From Bacteroidales bacterium (lineage in GTDB: Bacteria > Bacteroidota > Bacteroidia > Bacteroidales > F082), in the NCBI GenBank assembly GCA_013141455.1, contig JABFQW010000023.1:1-64000 (forward strand): a stretch of DNA of 64,000 nucleotides. Reading direction: 5' to 3'. Shown piece by piece: positions 30,796-38,840 of this stretch. Numbering within the stretch: position 1 is the first letter of the stretch; every line of letters begins with the position of its first letter. The notes under the pieces are model-generated. The model searched no databases. It had not been told where the DNA came from and worked only from the letters and a program-made list of their open reading frames with translations. The position numbers and the translations under genes were made by a program.

Positions 30796-31749
30796 ATGAA
30801 TGAAACAACCATATATCCGTGGGGAAACGCACGCCGTTTCAACAGTTATGCCGAATATTTCAAAAAACTGTTTGGAAGCAGGGTCCAGAAAATCAGCGTG
30901 AATGCAGGATTCACCTGCCCTAACCGCGATGGAAGCAAAGGGAAAGGTGGTTGTACCTTTTGTAATAATGATGCTTTCAATCCGTCTTACTGTCAGCCGC
31001 AAAAGTCAGTTACACAACAGATTAACGAAGGAATCGAATTTCACCGTAAACGCTATCGACGGGCAAAAAATTATCTTGTTTATTTTCAGGCTTATACGAA
31101 CACTTACTTACCGATAGCGTTATTGGAAAATTTGTATGCTGAGGCTTTGGGCTGTGATGGAGTAGTGGGTTTGGTGATCGGAACGCGTCCCGATTGTATT
31201 AATGATGATATCATCCGATTATTACAAAAATTACAACAATCTGCGTATATCATGCTTGAGTTTGGTGTGGAATCAGTTTACGATCATACGCTTCTGCGCG
31301 TTAACCGTGGTCACGATTTCGCTCAATCTATCGAAGCAATTGAGATGGCATCCGCTGCAGGATTGCCTTGTGGCGGACACTTTATTTTTGGGCTGCCCGG
31401 TGAAACGCGACAACAAATGCTTGATTCTATTGAAGTTATAAATAAACTGCCCCTGCAAACCATTAAGTTTCACCAGCTTCAGATTTTTAAAAATACTGCA
31501 ATGGCAAAGGAATTTCGTGACAATCCCGGGCATTTTGAATTATTCAACTTAGAGGATTACATCGATTTCATCATAAAAGTTACTGAACGACTGAATCCAA
31601 ACTTTATGATTGAACGATTTGCAGGCGAAGTTCCGCCACGTTATCTTGAGTCAACTGTCTGGGATAATGTTCGTTATGATACCGTATTATCGCGTATTGA
31701 AAATAAAATGGAAAAATTGGATACTTTTCAAGGAAAAATATTTTATTAA
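30796..31749 (+). CDS. TIGR01212-family radical SAM protein (YhcC-like)
   Basis: A 317-residue radical SAM enzyme. The FeS-binding cysteines are in TCPNRDGSKGKGGCTFC (~38-54), with the long spacing between first and second Cys that marks the YhcC/TIGR01212 group. The N-terminal segment (YPWGNARRFNSYAEYFKKLFG) is also family-specific. The SAM-binding barrel includes GVESVYDHTLLRVNRGHDFAQS. The reaction is not established for this family. It is monocistronic, in front of an unrelated secreted protein. Confidence 0.92.
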   Translation: MNETTIYPWGNARRFNSYAEYFKKLFGSRVQKISVNAGFTCPNRDGSKGKGGCTFCNNDAFNPSYCQPQKSVTQQINEGIEFHRKRYRRAKNYLVYFQAYTNTYLPIALLENLYAEALGCDGVVGLVIGTRPDCINDDIIRLLQKLQQSAYIMLEFGVESVYDHTLLRVNRGHDFAQSIEAIEMASAAGLPCGGHFIFGLPGETRQQMLDSIEVINKLPLQTIKFHQLQIFKNTAMAKEFRDNPGHFELFNLEDYIDFIIKVTERLNPNFMIERFAGEVPPRYLESTVWDNVRYDTVLSRIENKMEKLDTFQGKIFY

Positions 31750-31845
31750 GGGTTTATTTTTTCTATTTTTATCCTCTTAAAAACACTATCGCGAGACGGT
31801 AAAAAATAAATTAGTTGAATCAATTATTAACCTAAAACTCTGATT

Positions 31846-34326
31846 ATGAGAAAATTTACTCTATTATTTGTTTCTACTTTTGTGTTAGTACTGATGACTT
31901 CAATGGCTTCAGCACAACTAAATAAAAGTGGAAGTCGTTCCATGTTATATGAGGACGACTTTGAAAGTTATGCAGTAGGCAGTAAACTTGCTGAAGTTAG
32001 TCCTGATTGGTGGACAACATGGTCTGATGCTCCGGGCGGTCCTGAGGATGGCGTTATCGTGAACACCGAATCATCGAGTCCTGTGCAATCCGTTATGATT
32101 AGCGGAACAAACGACCAGGTTTTAAAACTTGGTAATAAAACTACCGGTAAATATTGGGTAAACTTCATGTACATGGTTCCAACCGGTTTTGGTGGATACT
32201 ACAATTTCCAGCATTATGAATCACCCGGTGTTGAATGGGCATTCGAAGCGTATTTTGCTGAAGATGGATCTGGATATATGAATGCTGGCGGTGATAATGC
32301 TGCAACATTCACTTATGCCAAAGATACCTGGATCAGTATCGAAAATTATATCGACCTCAATGCTGACTGGGCTCAGGTTTATTTTGATGGTGTATTGATT
32401 TACGAATGGCAATATAGTTTGCAGGCTCAGGGTGATGCAGGATTGCTTCAATTAGGTAGTGTTAATCTGTATGCCGGCGCACCAACAGGCGAAACCGCTC
32501 AATATTATTTTGATGATGTTTCGTATGAAGCTGTTGTTGAAGAGTTTATCTATCAGGATGATTTTGAAAGCTTTACCGTTGGTGATTATGTAGCTGAGAC
32601 AAGTCCTGAATTCTGGACAACCTGGTCAGATGCTCCCGGAACAGCTGAGGATGCTTTGATCGTAAACAACGAGTCGAGCAGCCCAACCCAATCATTCAAA
32701 GTTGACGGTACAACCGACCTTATTCTGAAATTAGGTGACAAAACCACTGGTGTATATGAAGTAAACTGGATGTTTATGGTACCTGCCAATTTTGCAGGAT
32801 ATTATAATATTCAGCATTATGAAGCCCCGGGAGTTGAATGGGGTAGTGAATTGTATTTCTATGAAGATGGTTCAGGATCGATCAACGCTGGTGGTACCGG
32901 TGCAGGTTCATTTACCTATGATCATGACGTATGGTTTAAAATCAGAAACGTAGTTGACCTTGAATTGGATTCGGGCTATATCTATTTTGATGATGCATTG
33001 ATTTATCAATGGCAATGGAGCCTCCAGGCCACAGGTGAAGCAGGTGCTTTACAATTGGGTGGTGTCGATTTCTTTGCCGGTGCCGAAACAGGAGAATCTC
33101 CATTGTATTATGTTGACGATGTTGAGTATATTACCATCGTTGAAGGAGCAGCAAGCCCTGAAATCAGTATCCCAACTTCACCAATCATCCTTACAGCTCC
33201 TCAGGGTACGGTTCAAACCTATGACCTGACAATGACCAATATTGGTGGTACTGATTTGAATTATGATATCGTAAATTCATATGATGAGCCAGCTGCTGAA
33301 GCTAAACAAGTTGTAAAAGTTCCTGCCGGAGCCAATACAGTTAGCAATGGTGTCCCACAGTTTGATCCTACCTACAACCCAGGACCAGCCGCACCTGCAA
33401 ACCGCGACGTAACCCTTAATTATGACGGTGAAAATGCCTCTGCCATTGGTTTGACAAATGCAAACGAATGGAGAGTTTCGGCTCACTTCCCGGCATCAAT
33501 GGTTGAACAATATAATGGAATGTACCTGACTTCGGTTGATGTTTTTGTTAACGATCTGGCTGACGGACACAAAATTCAAATTTATGATATGGGTTCAATT
33601 AATTTGCCTGGCCCGGGAGCTTTACTTTACGAACAGGATTTCTTCCCGGAAATTGCTAACTGGACAACCGTAGTGTTGGTTGATCCTGTTTATATTTCAG
33701 GTAAAGATATCTGGATCGGTTACTGGATGGATCAACCAGCCGGAATTTTCCCTGCTGGTGTTGATGCCGGTCCGCTGAATATTGAAGGTGACTGGATTTC
33801 TACAGGTCCAGGTTGGGGTCATTTAAGTGCTAATCCTGATTTTCAGGTGAACTGGAACATTCGTGGTACACTTACTGGTGATGCAGGCGTTGTATGGTTA
33901 TCAACTAATCCTTCTGATGGAGTTTTAGCTCCTGGTGCAAATGAAACAATTGTTGTAACAATTGATGCTAACGACCTTCAGGAGTTAACCGTTTACAAAG
34001 GTAAATTGCACGTAAGAAGCAATGACCCTGCAAACGAACAAATCAACATCAGCGTTTGGATTACCGTATTGGTTGGTGTAAACGAAAATGGTGAGAAAGC
34101 CTATGTAAGCGTTTATCCTAATCCTGCCAACGATGTACTGAATCTTGTTGCCAATACTGAAATCAACTCAGTTTCGATCAGTAACAATCTCGGACAAGTT
34201 GTTTACAGCGGACTTGTAAATAGCAACGAAGCAAAGATTCGTCTTGATGATTTCAAAACCGGAATGTATTTCGTTAAAATTGAAACCAACAATGGCACTG
34301 CCACACAAAAACTGATGGTGAAATAA
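31846..34326 (+). CDS. T9SS-secreted protein with tandem jelly-roll repeats
   Basis: An 826-residue secreted protein. The signal peptide covers ~1-23 (ASAQL). Two tandem copies of a ~200-residue domain follow (~35-230 and ~235-430). Each starts with a DDFES-Y/F-VG motif, contains SP-WTTWSDAPG, and ends with Y-DDV, and they are clearly homologous along their length. This looks like a LamG/concanavalin-like beta sandwich. An Ig-like segment (~440-480), a second globular region (~515-700), another Ig-like stretch (GVVWLSTNPSDGVLAPG), and a type A T9SS sorting domain (~752-826, VSVYPNPANDVLNL) complete it. No catalytic residues were recognised; binding or adhesion is likely. Confidence 0.85.
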   Translation: MRKFTLLFVSTFVLVLMTSMASAQLNKSGSRSMLYEDDFESYAVGSKLAEVSPDWWTTWSDAPGGPEDGVIVNTESSSPVQSVMISGTNDQVLKLGNKTTGKYWVNFMYMVPTGFGGYYNFQHYESPGVEWAFEAYFAEDGSGYMNAGGDNAATFTYAKDTWISIENYIDLNADWAQVYFDGVLIYEWQYSLQAQGDAGLLQLGSVNLYAGAPTGETAQYYFDDVSYEAVVEEFIYQDDFESFTVGDYVAETSPEFWTTWSDAPGTAEDALIVNNESSSPTQSFKVDGTTDLILKLGDKTTGVYEVNWMFMVPANFAGYYNIQHYEAPGVEWGSELYFYEDGSGSINAGGTGAGSFTYDHDVWFKIRNVVDLELDSGYIYFDDALIYQWQWSLQATGEAGALQLGGVDFFAGAETGESPLYYVDDVEYITIVEGAASPEISIPTSPIILTAPQGTVQTYDLTMTNIGGTDLNYDIVNSYDEPAAEAKQVVKVPAGANTVSNGVPQFDPTYNPGPAAPANRDVTLNYDGENASAIGLTNANEWRVSAHFPASMVEQYNGMYLTSVDVFVNDLADGHKIQIYDMGSINLPGPGALLYEQDFFPEIANWTTVVLVDPVYISGKDIWIGYWMDQPAGIFPAGVDAGPLNIEGDWISTGPGWGHLSANPDFQVNWNIRGTLTGDAGVVWLSTNPSDGVLAPGANETIVVTIDANDLQELTVYKGKLHVRSNDPANEQINISVWITVLVGVNENGEKAYVSVYPNPANDVLNLVANTEINSVSISNNLGQVVYSGLVNSNEAKIRLDDFKTGMYFVKIETNNGTATQKLMVK

Positions 34327-34350
34327 TAATTCATATTTTCAGATAACTGA

Positions 34351-34387
34351 CTGAGGCTGCCACGTAAGGGGCAGCCTCAGTTTTGTT
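34351..34387 (+). terminator. Rho-independent terminator after the T9SS protein gene
   Basis: A perfect 11-bp stem CTGAGGCTGCC / GGCAGCCTCAG with an 8-base loop and a following TTTTGTTTT tract. Confidence 0.9.
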
Positions 34388-34423
34388 TTATGGGAGTTGA
34401 AATTGATAGGGTTATTTTACAGA

Positions 34424-34452
34424 TTGAAGATCGAAGTAGTCGTTTACCTTTG
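34424..34452 (+). promoter_or_regulatory. Candidate Bacteroidota promoter for the SpoU gene
   Basis: A TTG at 34424-34426 as -33 element and TACCTTTG at 34445-34452 as -7 box, 18 bases apart. Both match the Bacteroidota housekeeping pattern. Transcription would start about 12 bases before the ATG at 34471. Confidence 0.5.
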
Positions 34453-34470
34453 TGAAATATTTTGTGAAAC

Positions 34471-34995
34471 ATGTATATCAAATCGAATGAGCTGTTTGCC
34501 GGAATGGAATTTGAGAATCTTTATGCAAAAATCAGCCGGCCGGTTGTTATTGCTGATGAAATACGAAATCCCGACAATGCAGGTGCATTAATCAGGCTGG
34601 CTGATAATATTGGCGCATCGCATGTTTATTTTCTGGCAGATGTAAATTCGGTTCATCTCCCGAAGATGCAGCGGGTGGCAGCCAGCAGTTATGGAAACCT
34701 TCAATGGAGTTTCGAAAAGAACAAAAACCTTCCCGAATCTGTTGTAAATAATTGTACGATCATCGCATTAGAAACCACCACGAATGCTACCAATTTGTTT
34801 ACGACAGAATTACCTGATAATCCTGCGTTCATCGTTGGAAATGAGAGGGTTGGTATCAGTGATGAATTACTCAACCGGGCAATGATGCGTGTTTATATTC
34901 CTGTTCCGGGAATGACCCGCTCACTTAATGTGACACATGCGGCTGCGGTATTATTTTTCGAATGGTTGCGACAGATGCAGCTAAGGCATGGATGA
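34471..34995 (+). CDS. TrmH/SpoU-family RNA 2'-O-methyltransferase
   Basis: A 174-residue SPOUT methyltransferase. The three SpoU motifs are visible: motif 1 IRNPDNAGALIRLADNIGAS (~35-54), motif 2 FIVGNERVGISDELL (~128-142), and motif 3 IPVPGMTRSLNVTHAAAVLFFEW (~149-171). The length is that of a bare catalytic domain. It acts on tRNA or rRNA ribose; the target cannot be told. It is followed 30 bases later by a HAD-phosphatase gene on the same strand. Confidence 0.92.
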   Translation: MYIKSNELFAGMEFENLYAKISRPVVIADEIRNPDNAGALIRLADNIGASHVYFLADVNSVHLPKMQRVAASSYGNLQWSFEKNKNLPESVVNNCTIIALETTTNATNLFTTELPDNPAFIVGNERVGISDELLNRAMMRVYIPVPGMTRSLNVTHAAAVLFFEWLRQMQLRHG

Positions 34996-35025
34996 TTTGG
35001 TTAATTTTGCCACTTAAAAAGAAGT

Positions 35026-35727
35026 ATGTTCAGAAATAAATATAAGCATCTTTTCTTCGATCTCGATCGCACCTTATGGGATTTTGATGCAAGTTCGTAC
35101 CAGACTTTCGTTTATATGTATGAAAAATATAATTTGAAAAGTATTGGCATTCAATCGCTTGATGAGTTTACAGAAGTATATCACAAACATAACGATCATT
35201 TCTGGGACTTGTACCGTAATGGTGAGATTACGAAAGATTTGCTTCGCGGAATAAGGTTTCAGGCCACTTTCGATACTTTTGGTATCGATAATAAAACGCT
35301 GGTTGGTCAAATTACAGAGGATTATCTGTATCATTCACCACGTAACGTATTTTTGTTTCCTAATGCCCACAAAACGCTTGATTATCTTCGGGATAGGGTT
35401 GAACTACATATGATTACCAATGGTTTCGAGGAGGTTCAGGAGATAAAGATGCAGTCATCTGACCTGCGGAAATATTTTAAAACGGTGGTTACCTCGGAAG
35501 AAGCAGGGGTGAAAAAACCAGACGCCCGTATTTTTGAATATGCTTTGAAACGGGCAGGTGCGACAGCTGACGAAAGTATCATGATTGGCGACGACCTGGA
35601 GGTTGACATTGAAGGTGCCAGACTGATAGGGATGGATACAGTATATTTTAATCCTGCGAAGTTGCCACACCCGGGAAATGCAACCTACGAAATTTCTGAT
35701 CTGGCCGACCTTTGCAATTATTTTTGA
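35026..35727 (+). CDS. YjjG-family HAD nucleotidase
   Basis: A 233-residue HAD hydrolase of the YjjG group, which dephosphorylates non-canonical pyrimidine nucleotides. Motif I is FFDLDRTLWDFD (~11-22; nucleophile and acid Asp at the DxD). Motif II is the Thr in MITNGF (~125). Motif III is Lys in AGVKKPD, and motif IV IMIGDDLEVDIEGA. The cap domain is helical and contains the YNLKSIG segment. The 3' end overlaps the convergent psd-like gene by 10 bases. Confidence 0.9.
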   Translation: MFRNKYKHLFFDLDRTLWDFDASSYQTFVYMYEKYNLKSIGIQSLDEFTEVYHKHNDHFWDLYRNGEITKDLLRGIRFQATFDTFGIDNKTLVGQITEDYLYHSPRNVFLFPNAHKTLDYLRDRVELHMITNGFEEVQEIKMQSSDLRKYFKTVVTSEEAGVKKPDARIFEYALKRAGATADESIMIGDDLEVDIEGARLIGMDTVYFNPAKLPHPGNATYEISDLADLCNYF

Positions 35728-36380
35728 AAAGTAGCCAGCACAGTTTTCTGACCTTTCACCTTATCACCGATTTTCACATTAACTTTTGCTGTAAGCGGAA
35801 CAAAAAAATCGACACGCGATCCGAAACGAATCAGGCCGAATTCCTCACCTTGTTTGGCTTTGGTTCCTTTTTCAACATAACACACAATACGACGCGCCAT
35901 CATACCGGCAATCTGTCTAAAAAGCACTTCGTTTCCCTTTGCACCACTGACAACTACGGTATTCCTTTCGTTTTCTTCCGATGACTTTGGGTGATTTGCG
36001 AACAGGAATTTTCCGGGATGGTATTTCACATAACGAACCTCGCCATCAATGGGAAACCAGTTGATATGCACATTCATCGGCGACATAAAAACCGAAATCT
36101 GCATCCTTTTATCATTAAAATATTCTGACTCGAAAACCTCTTCGATGACAACTACAGTGCCGTCGGCTGATGAAACTACTGCATCTGACTGATAGTTAAC
36201 CGAACGTTTCGGTACCCGGAAAAAACTAATTTCCCAGAGTAGTGTTAATCCGAGTGCGAAATAAAAGAGATAATGAAAAATAGTCTGCTCCGGGAGAAAA
36301 AAATACAGTATGGCGACAAAAACTGAATAAATCAATGCTGAAACAGCAATAATCTTAATGCCTTCGCGGTGTATATACAT
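35718..36380 (-). CDS. psd: Phosphatidylserine decarboxylase family protein
   Basis: Converts phosphatidylserine to phosphatidylethanolamine at the inner membrane. 220 residues, the short Psd-B/archaetidylserine decarboxylase-like form. Two hydrophobic helices lie at ~11-50. The self-cleavage site is Gly187-Ser188 in LIRFGSRVD, which yields the pyruvoyl cofactor. A conserved MNVHINWFPIDGEV segment is at ~104-117. The start codon lies 1 base after the cdsA stop codon, so it is the second gene of a lipid synthesis operon. Confidence 0.92.
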   Translation of the reverse strand: MYIHREGIKIIAVSALIYSVFVAILYFFLPEQTIFHYLFYFALGLTLLWEISFFRVPKRSVNYQSDAVVSSADGTVVVIEEVFESEYFNDKRMQISVFMSPMNVHINWFPIDGEVRYVKYHPGKFLFANHPKSSEENERNTVVVSGAKGNEVLFRQIAGMMARRIVCYVEKGTKAKQGEEFGLIRFGSRVDFFVPLTAKVNVKIGDKVKGQKTVLATFQK

Positions 36381-36381
36381 C

Positions 36382-37203
36382 TTATTGAACGATTATCAGA
36401 TAAACAAAAACAAAAGGAACTGCAAAAAAAGTGGCATCGAAACGATCGAGAATACCACCATGGCCCGGAATCAGGTTGCCAGAATCTTTCACGCCGGCCT
36501 GACGTTTCAGCATTGATTCGGTTAAGTCGCCCAGACTACCAAAAACAACGACAATGGCCGCCATCGAGAGTGCCTGATTAACAGATAGATTACCACTTAG
36601 GTTAGCATACAATGCAGCGCCGCCCAATGTAAAAAGTAATCCCCCGATGCTCCCTTCCCAACTTTTTTTTGGCGAAATACGTTCATACAAACGATGTCGG
36701 CCAAGCTTACTACCAATCAGATAAGCGAAAATATCATTCACCCAGATCATCCCTATCACACTCAGTAATAATAATGGGCCGGCAGTTTCACCTATGAATT
36801 CCGTATTATAAAAATATAAAGTCAATGCGGAAGGAACCGCTACAAAGAATACTGAAGCGTAATGAATAGCGGCTATTTCAGTGAAATTATGTTTGGTTGA
36901 AAATAAACTGTGTACAAACGGAAAAAACAGCGGGAAAATCAATAAAAACAAAAATTCAGCGTCAATATAACCCATGGCATGTAGCACAATGACGCAGTAA
37001 CTAACAAGTGAACTGAAGAATGCGGGAATATATTTAAATACGGTTGTTTGGTTATAACCAAACAGGCGATTCATTTCTGAAGTGCCAATAATTGTGACCA
37101 CAAGCATCAGAAAAGCAAACAATATCGGAGAGATAAAAATTGAACCAACAACTACAATAGCAAAGATGATTCCATAAAGTGTTCTGGTTATCAGGTTATT
37201 CAT
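36382..37203 (-). CDS. cdsA: Phosphatidate cytidylyltransferase
   Basis: Makes CDP-diacylglycerol from phosphatidate and CTP, feeding phospholipid synthesis. The chosen start (ATG 37203, MNNLITRTLYG) gives 273 residues, the family norm. The frame stays open for 97 more codons upstream, but that part has low-complexity, non-family sequence. About eight membrane helices are present. The CDP-alcohol signature is in KKSWEGSIGGLLFTLGGA and the C-terminal RQAGVKDSGNLIPGHGGILDRFDA. In many Bacteroidales ftsH precedes cdsA; it is not here. Confidence 0.94.
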   Translation of the reverse strand: MNNLITRTLYGIIFAIVVVGSIFISPILFAFLMLVVTIIGTSEMNRLFGYNQTTVFKYIPAFFSSLVSYCVIVLHAMGYIDAEFLFLLIFPLFFPFVHSLFSTKHNFTEIAAIHYASVFFVAVPSALTLYFYNTEFIGETAGPLLLLSVIGMIWVNDIFAYLIGSKLGRHRLYERISPKKSWEGSIGGLLFTLGGAALYANLSGNLSVNQALSMAAIVVVFGSLGDLTESMLKRQAGVKDSGNLIPGHGGILDRFDATFFAVPFVFVYLIIVQ

Positions 37204-37508
37204 TGTAAAAATGCCTTCATTTTTGAACGAATCGGCGGGCAAAGATATACTTTTCAGCGAAACAAGTTCAATAATTTGTCGCTGTAAAGTTTGATTTGGT
37301 TTAGGGATATTTCGTTGTAAGCTTTCTGATTCGTTGGTTGATTGAATAATAGTTTCTGCATTCGTACAAAATAGCCTGAAAGATTCCGACTCCCCTCGTC
37401 GTGCCGCCGAGGCAGGCCTCTTTTTCAATTTTTTAACATTTACCCCCTCTTTGCCCAAAAGCCCCCTTTTGTTATTATCACTATTTTTGCCCACTAAATT
37501 GAACGGTA
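37204..37508. other. Gene-free spacer between cdsA and DUF2027 gene
   Basis: A 305-base divergent spacer. It holds a third, weaker copy of the dispersed repeat (37392-37417, CCTCGTC then GGCAGG) followed by pyrimidine-rich tracts on the plus strand. TATTTTTG at 37482-37489 is a candidate -7 box for the DUF2027 gene. The in-frame extension of cdsA across it looks non-coding. Confidence 0.5.
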
Positions 37509-38600
37509 ATGCTCAGATTAAATGTTGGTGATAAGGTGAAGTTTCTGAATGAGCTGGGCGGTGGCACGGTCAAAAAACTGATGGACAGCCGGATGGTGTT
37601 GATTGAGATTGAGGATGGATTTGATATTCCGGTGCTGATGAGTGAGCTGGTATTAGCCAATCCTGAGGTGTTCAGTCAGCCGAAACGCAATTCTCAGGTT
37701 GATATTCTTCAAAAAGAAATACAACAAAAGGCTGAACAGGAAGCCGCCGAGGAAGATCAGGCTCGCAAAGGAAAGCTTCGCCGTTTTGGTAAAAACCCGG
37801 AAACAGAAGGTATTTATCTTGCCTTTCTGCCACACGATCAACAATGGATTTTGACCGGATTATTAGATGTCGTTCTGCTGAACCATACGCCTGCCGAAAT
37901 GTTGTATAGTATTGGTTTAAAGACAGAAACCGGATTGCTGAATGCCGATTTCGGACAGATGGAACCCTATTCAAAAATAAATATTGAAACCATTTCGCGT
38001 AACGATATCAATGCCTGGTGCGAAGGAATTGTGCAGGCTATTTTAGTCTTTGAGCAGTCGGCCGAAGTGTATCACCCGCTATTTTCTCCTTTCGACATAA
38101 AACCCAACCGGTTTTATAAAGAAGGCAGTTATGTGATGTCGGGAGTACTCGGCGATAAAGCGTTGATGGTTTGTTTACAAACATTGGTTGCGCTTAAAAG
38201 TGATGGTAATTACCGGCAGAGTCTCGAATTTAATACCGAAACAACCGAGCCGGTCAGGGTAATTGCAAAAGAGAAAGCACTTATCGACAAGCATCGGAAG
38301 GATCAGGGTGAGGCTGTTATTGATCTGCATATTGGCGAATTGGTTACCAATATCTCAGGCCTGACAAGTCATGATATGTTTAAAATCCAATTTGACTATT
38401 TCGAAAAAACCTTGCACAGCGCTATGGAAAACGATTATACCAAAGTTACTTATATTCATGGCGTTGGAAATGGTGTTTTGAAAAATGCAATTGTAAAAGC
38501 GCTCGAATCTTTCGAGGGAACCGAAAACAATATGGCGGCCATGGCGAAATTTGGCGTTGGTGCCATTGATGTTATTATTAAACAAAATGAAAGGAAGTGA
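37509..38600 (+). CDS. DUF2027 and Smr domain protein (MutS2-like Smr)
   Basis: A 363-residue protein. The N-terminal ~75 residues (MLRLNVGDKVKFLNELGGGTVKKL) form a small beta-barrel like the KOW/SH3-type fold of DUF2027. A middle domain (~100-260) is typical of this Bacteroidota family. The C-terminal Smr domain (~280-361) has the DLHIGEL and YIHGVGNGVLKNAI motifs of nicking-endonuclease domains found in MutS2. Its role is not established; nucleic acid binding is likely. Heptad array D begins directly after its TGA stop. Confidence 0.85.
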   Translation: MLRLNVGDKVKFLNELGGGTVKKLMDSRMVLIEIEDGFDIPVLMSELVLANPEVFSQPKRNSQVDILQKEIQQKAEQEAAEEDQARKGKLRRFGKNPETEGIYLAFLPHDQQWILTGLLDVVLLNHTPAEMLYSIGLKTETGLLNADFGQMEPYSKINIETISRNDINAWCEGIVQAILVFEQSAEVYHPLFSPFDIKPNRFYKEGSYVMSGVLGDKALMVCLQTLVALKSDGNYRQSLEFNTETTEPVRVIAKEKALIDKHRKDQGEAVIDLHIGELVTNISGLTSHDMFKIQFDYFEKTLHSAMENDYTKVTYIHGVGNGVLKNAIVKALESFEGTENNMAAMAKFGVGAIDVIIKQNERK

Positions 38601-38691
38601 GTGGTGAGTAGTGAGTTATGAGTGGTGAGTTATGAGTAGTGAGTTATGAGTAGTGAATATTGAACATTGATTAATGAGCTTTGAAAATTGG
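38601..38691. repeat. Heptad array D1 (GTNRTGA units)
   Basis: Thirteen seven-base units immediately after the TGA stop codon of the DUF2027-Smr gene. The first eight alternate GTGGTGA, GTAGTGA and GTTATGA. Later ones drift to ATATTGA and TTAATGA. The TGA of the stop codon is in phase with the TGA of every unit. Confidence 0.9.
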
Positions 38692-38704
38692 ATTATAATT
38701 CTCA

Positions 38705-38781
38705 GAACCCGAAACTCCGAACTCCGAACTTCGAACTTCAAACTCCGAACTTCAAACTCCGAACTTCAAACTCCGAACTTC
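38705..38781. repeat. Heptad array D2 (GAACTTC / AAACTCC units)
   Basis: Eleven seven-base units alternating GAACTTC and AAACTCC, one base out of phase with D1 after a 13-base link. It ends 59 bases before the start of the ResB-CcsA gene. Confidence 0.9.
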
Positions 38782-38840
38782 CTTCTAAATATATATCTTT
38801 GAGCAAGTTTTTTTACTAATTAACCAGAACAATAATCAAT

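Noticed and set aside
36382-37494. Full-length 370-residue CdsA start
   Set aside because: The extra 97 residues are low-complexity and not family-like; the ATG at 37203 gives the usual length.
38601-38691. Idea that heptads serve as stop signals in all three frames
   Set aside because: It works for D1 (TGA every seven bases), but arrays B and F contain few or no stop triplets on the coding strand, so it cannot be the general role.
38601-38781. Heptad arrays as CRISPR
   Set aside because: Units are seven bases, contiguous and without spacers; no cas gene is present.
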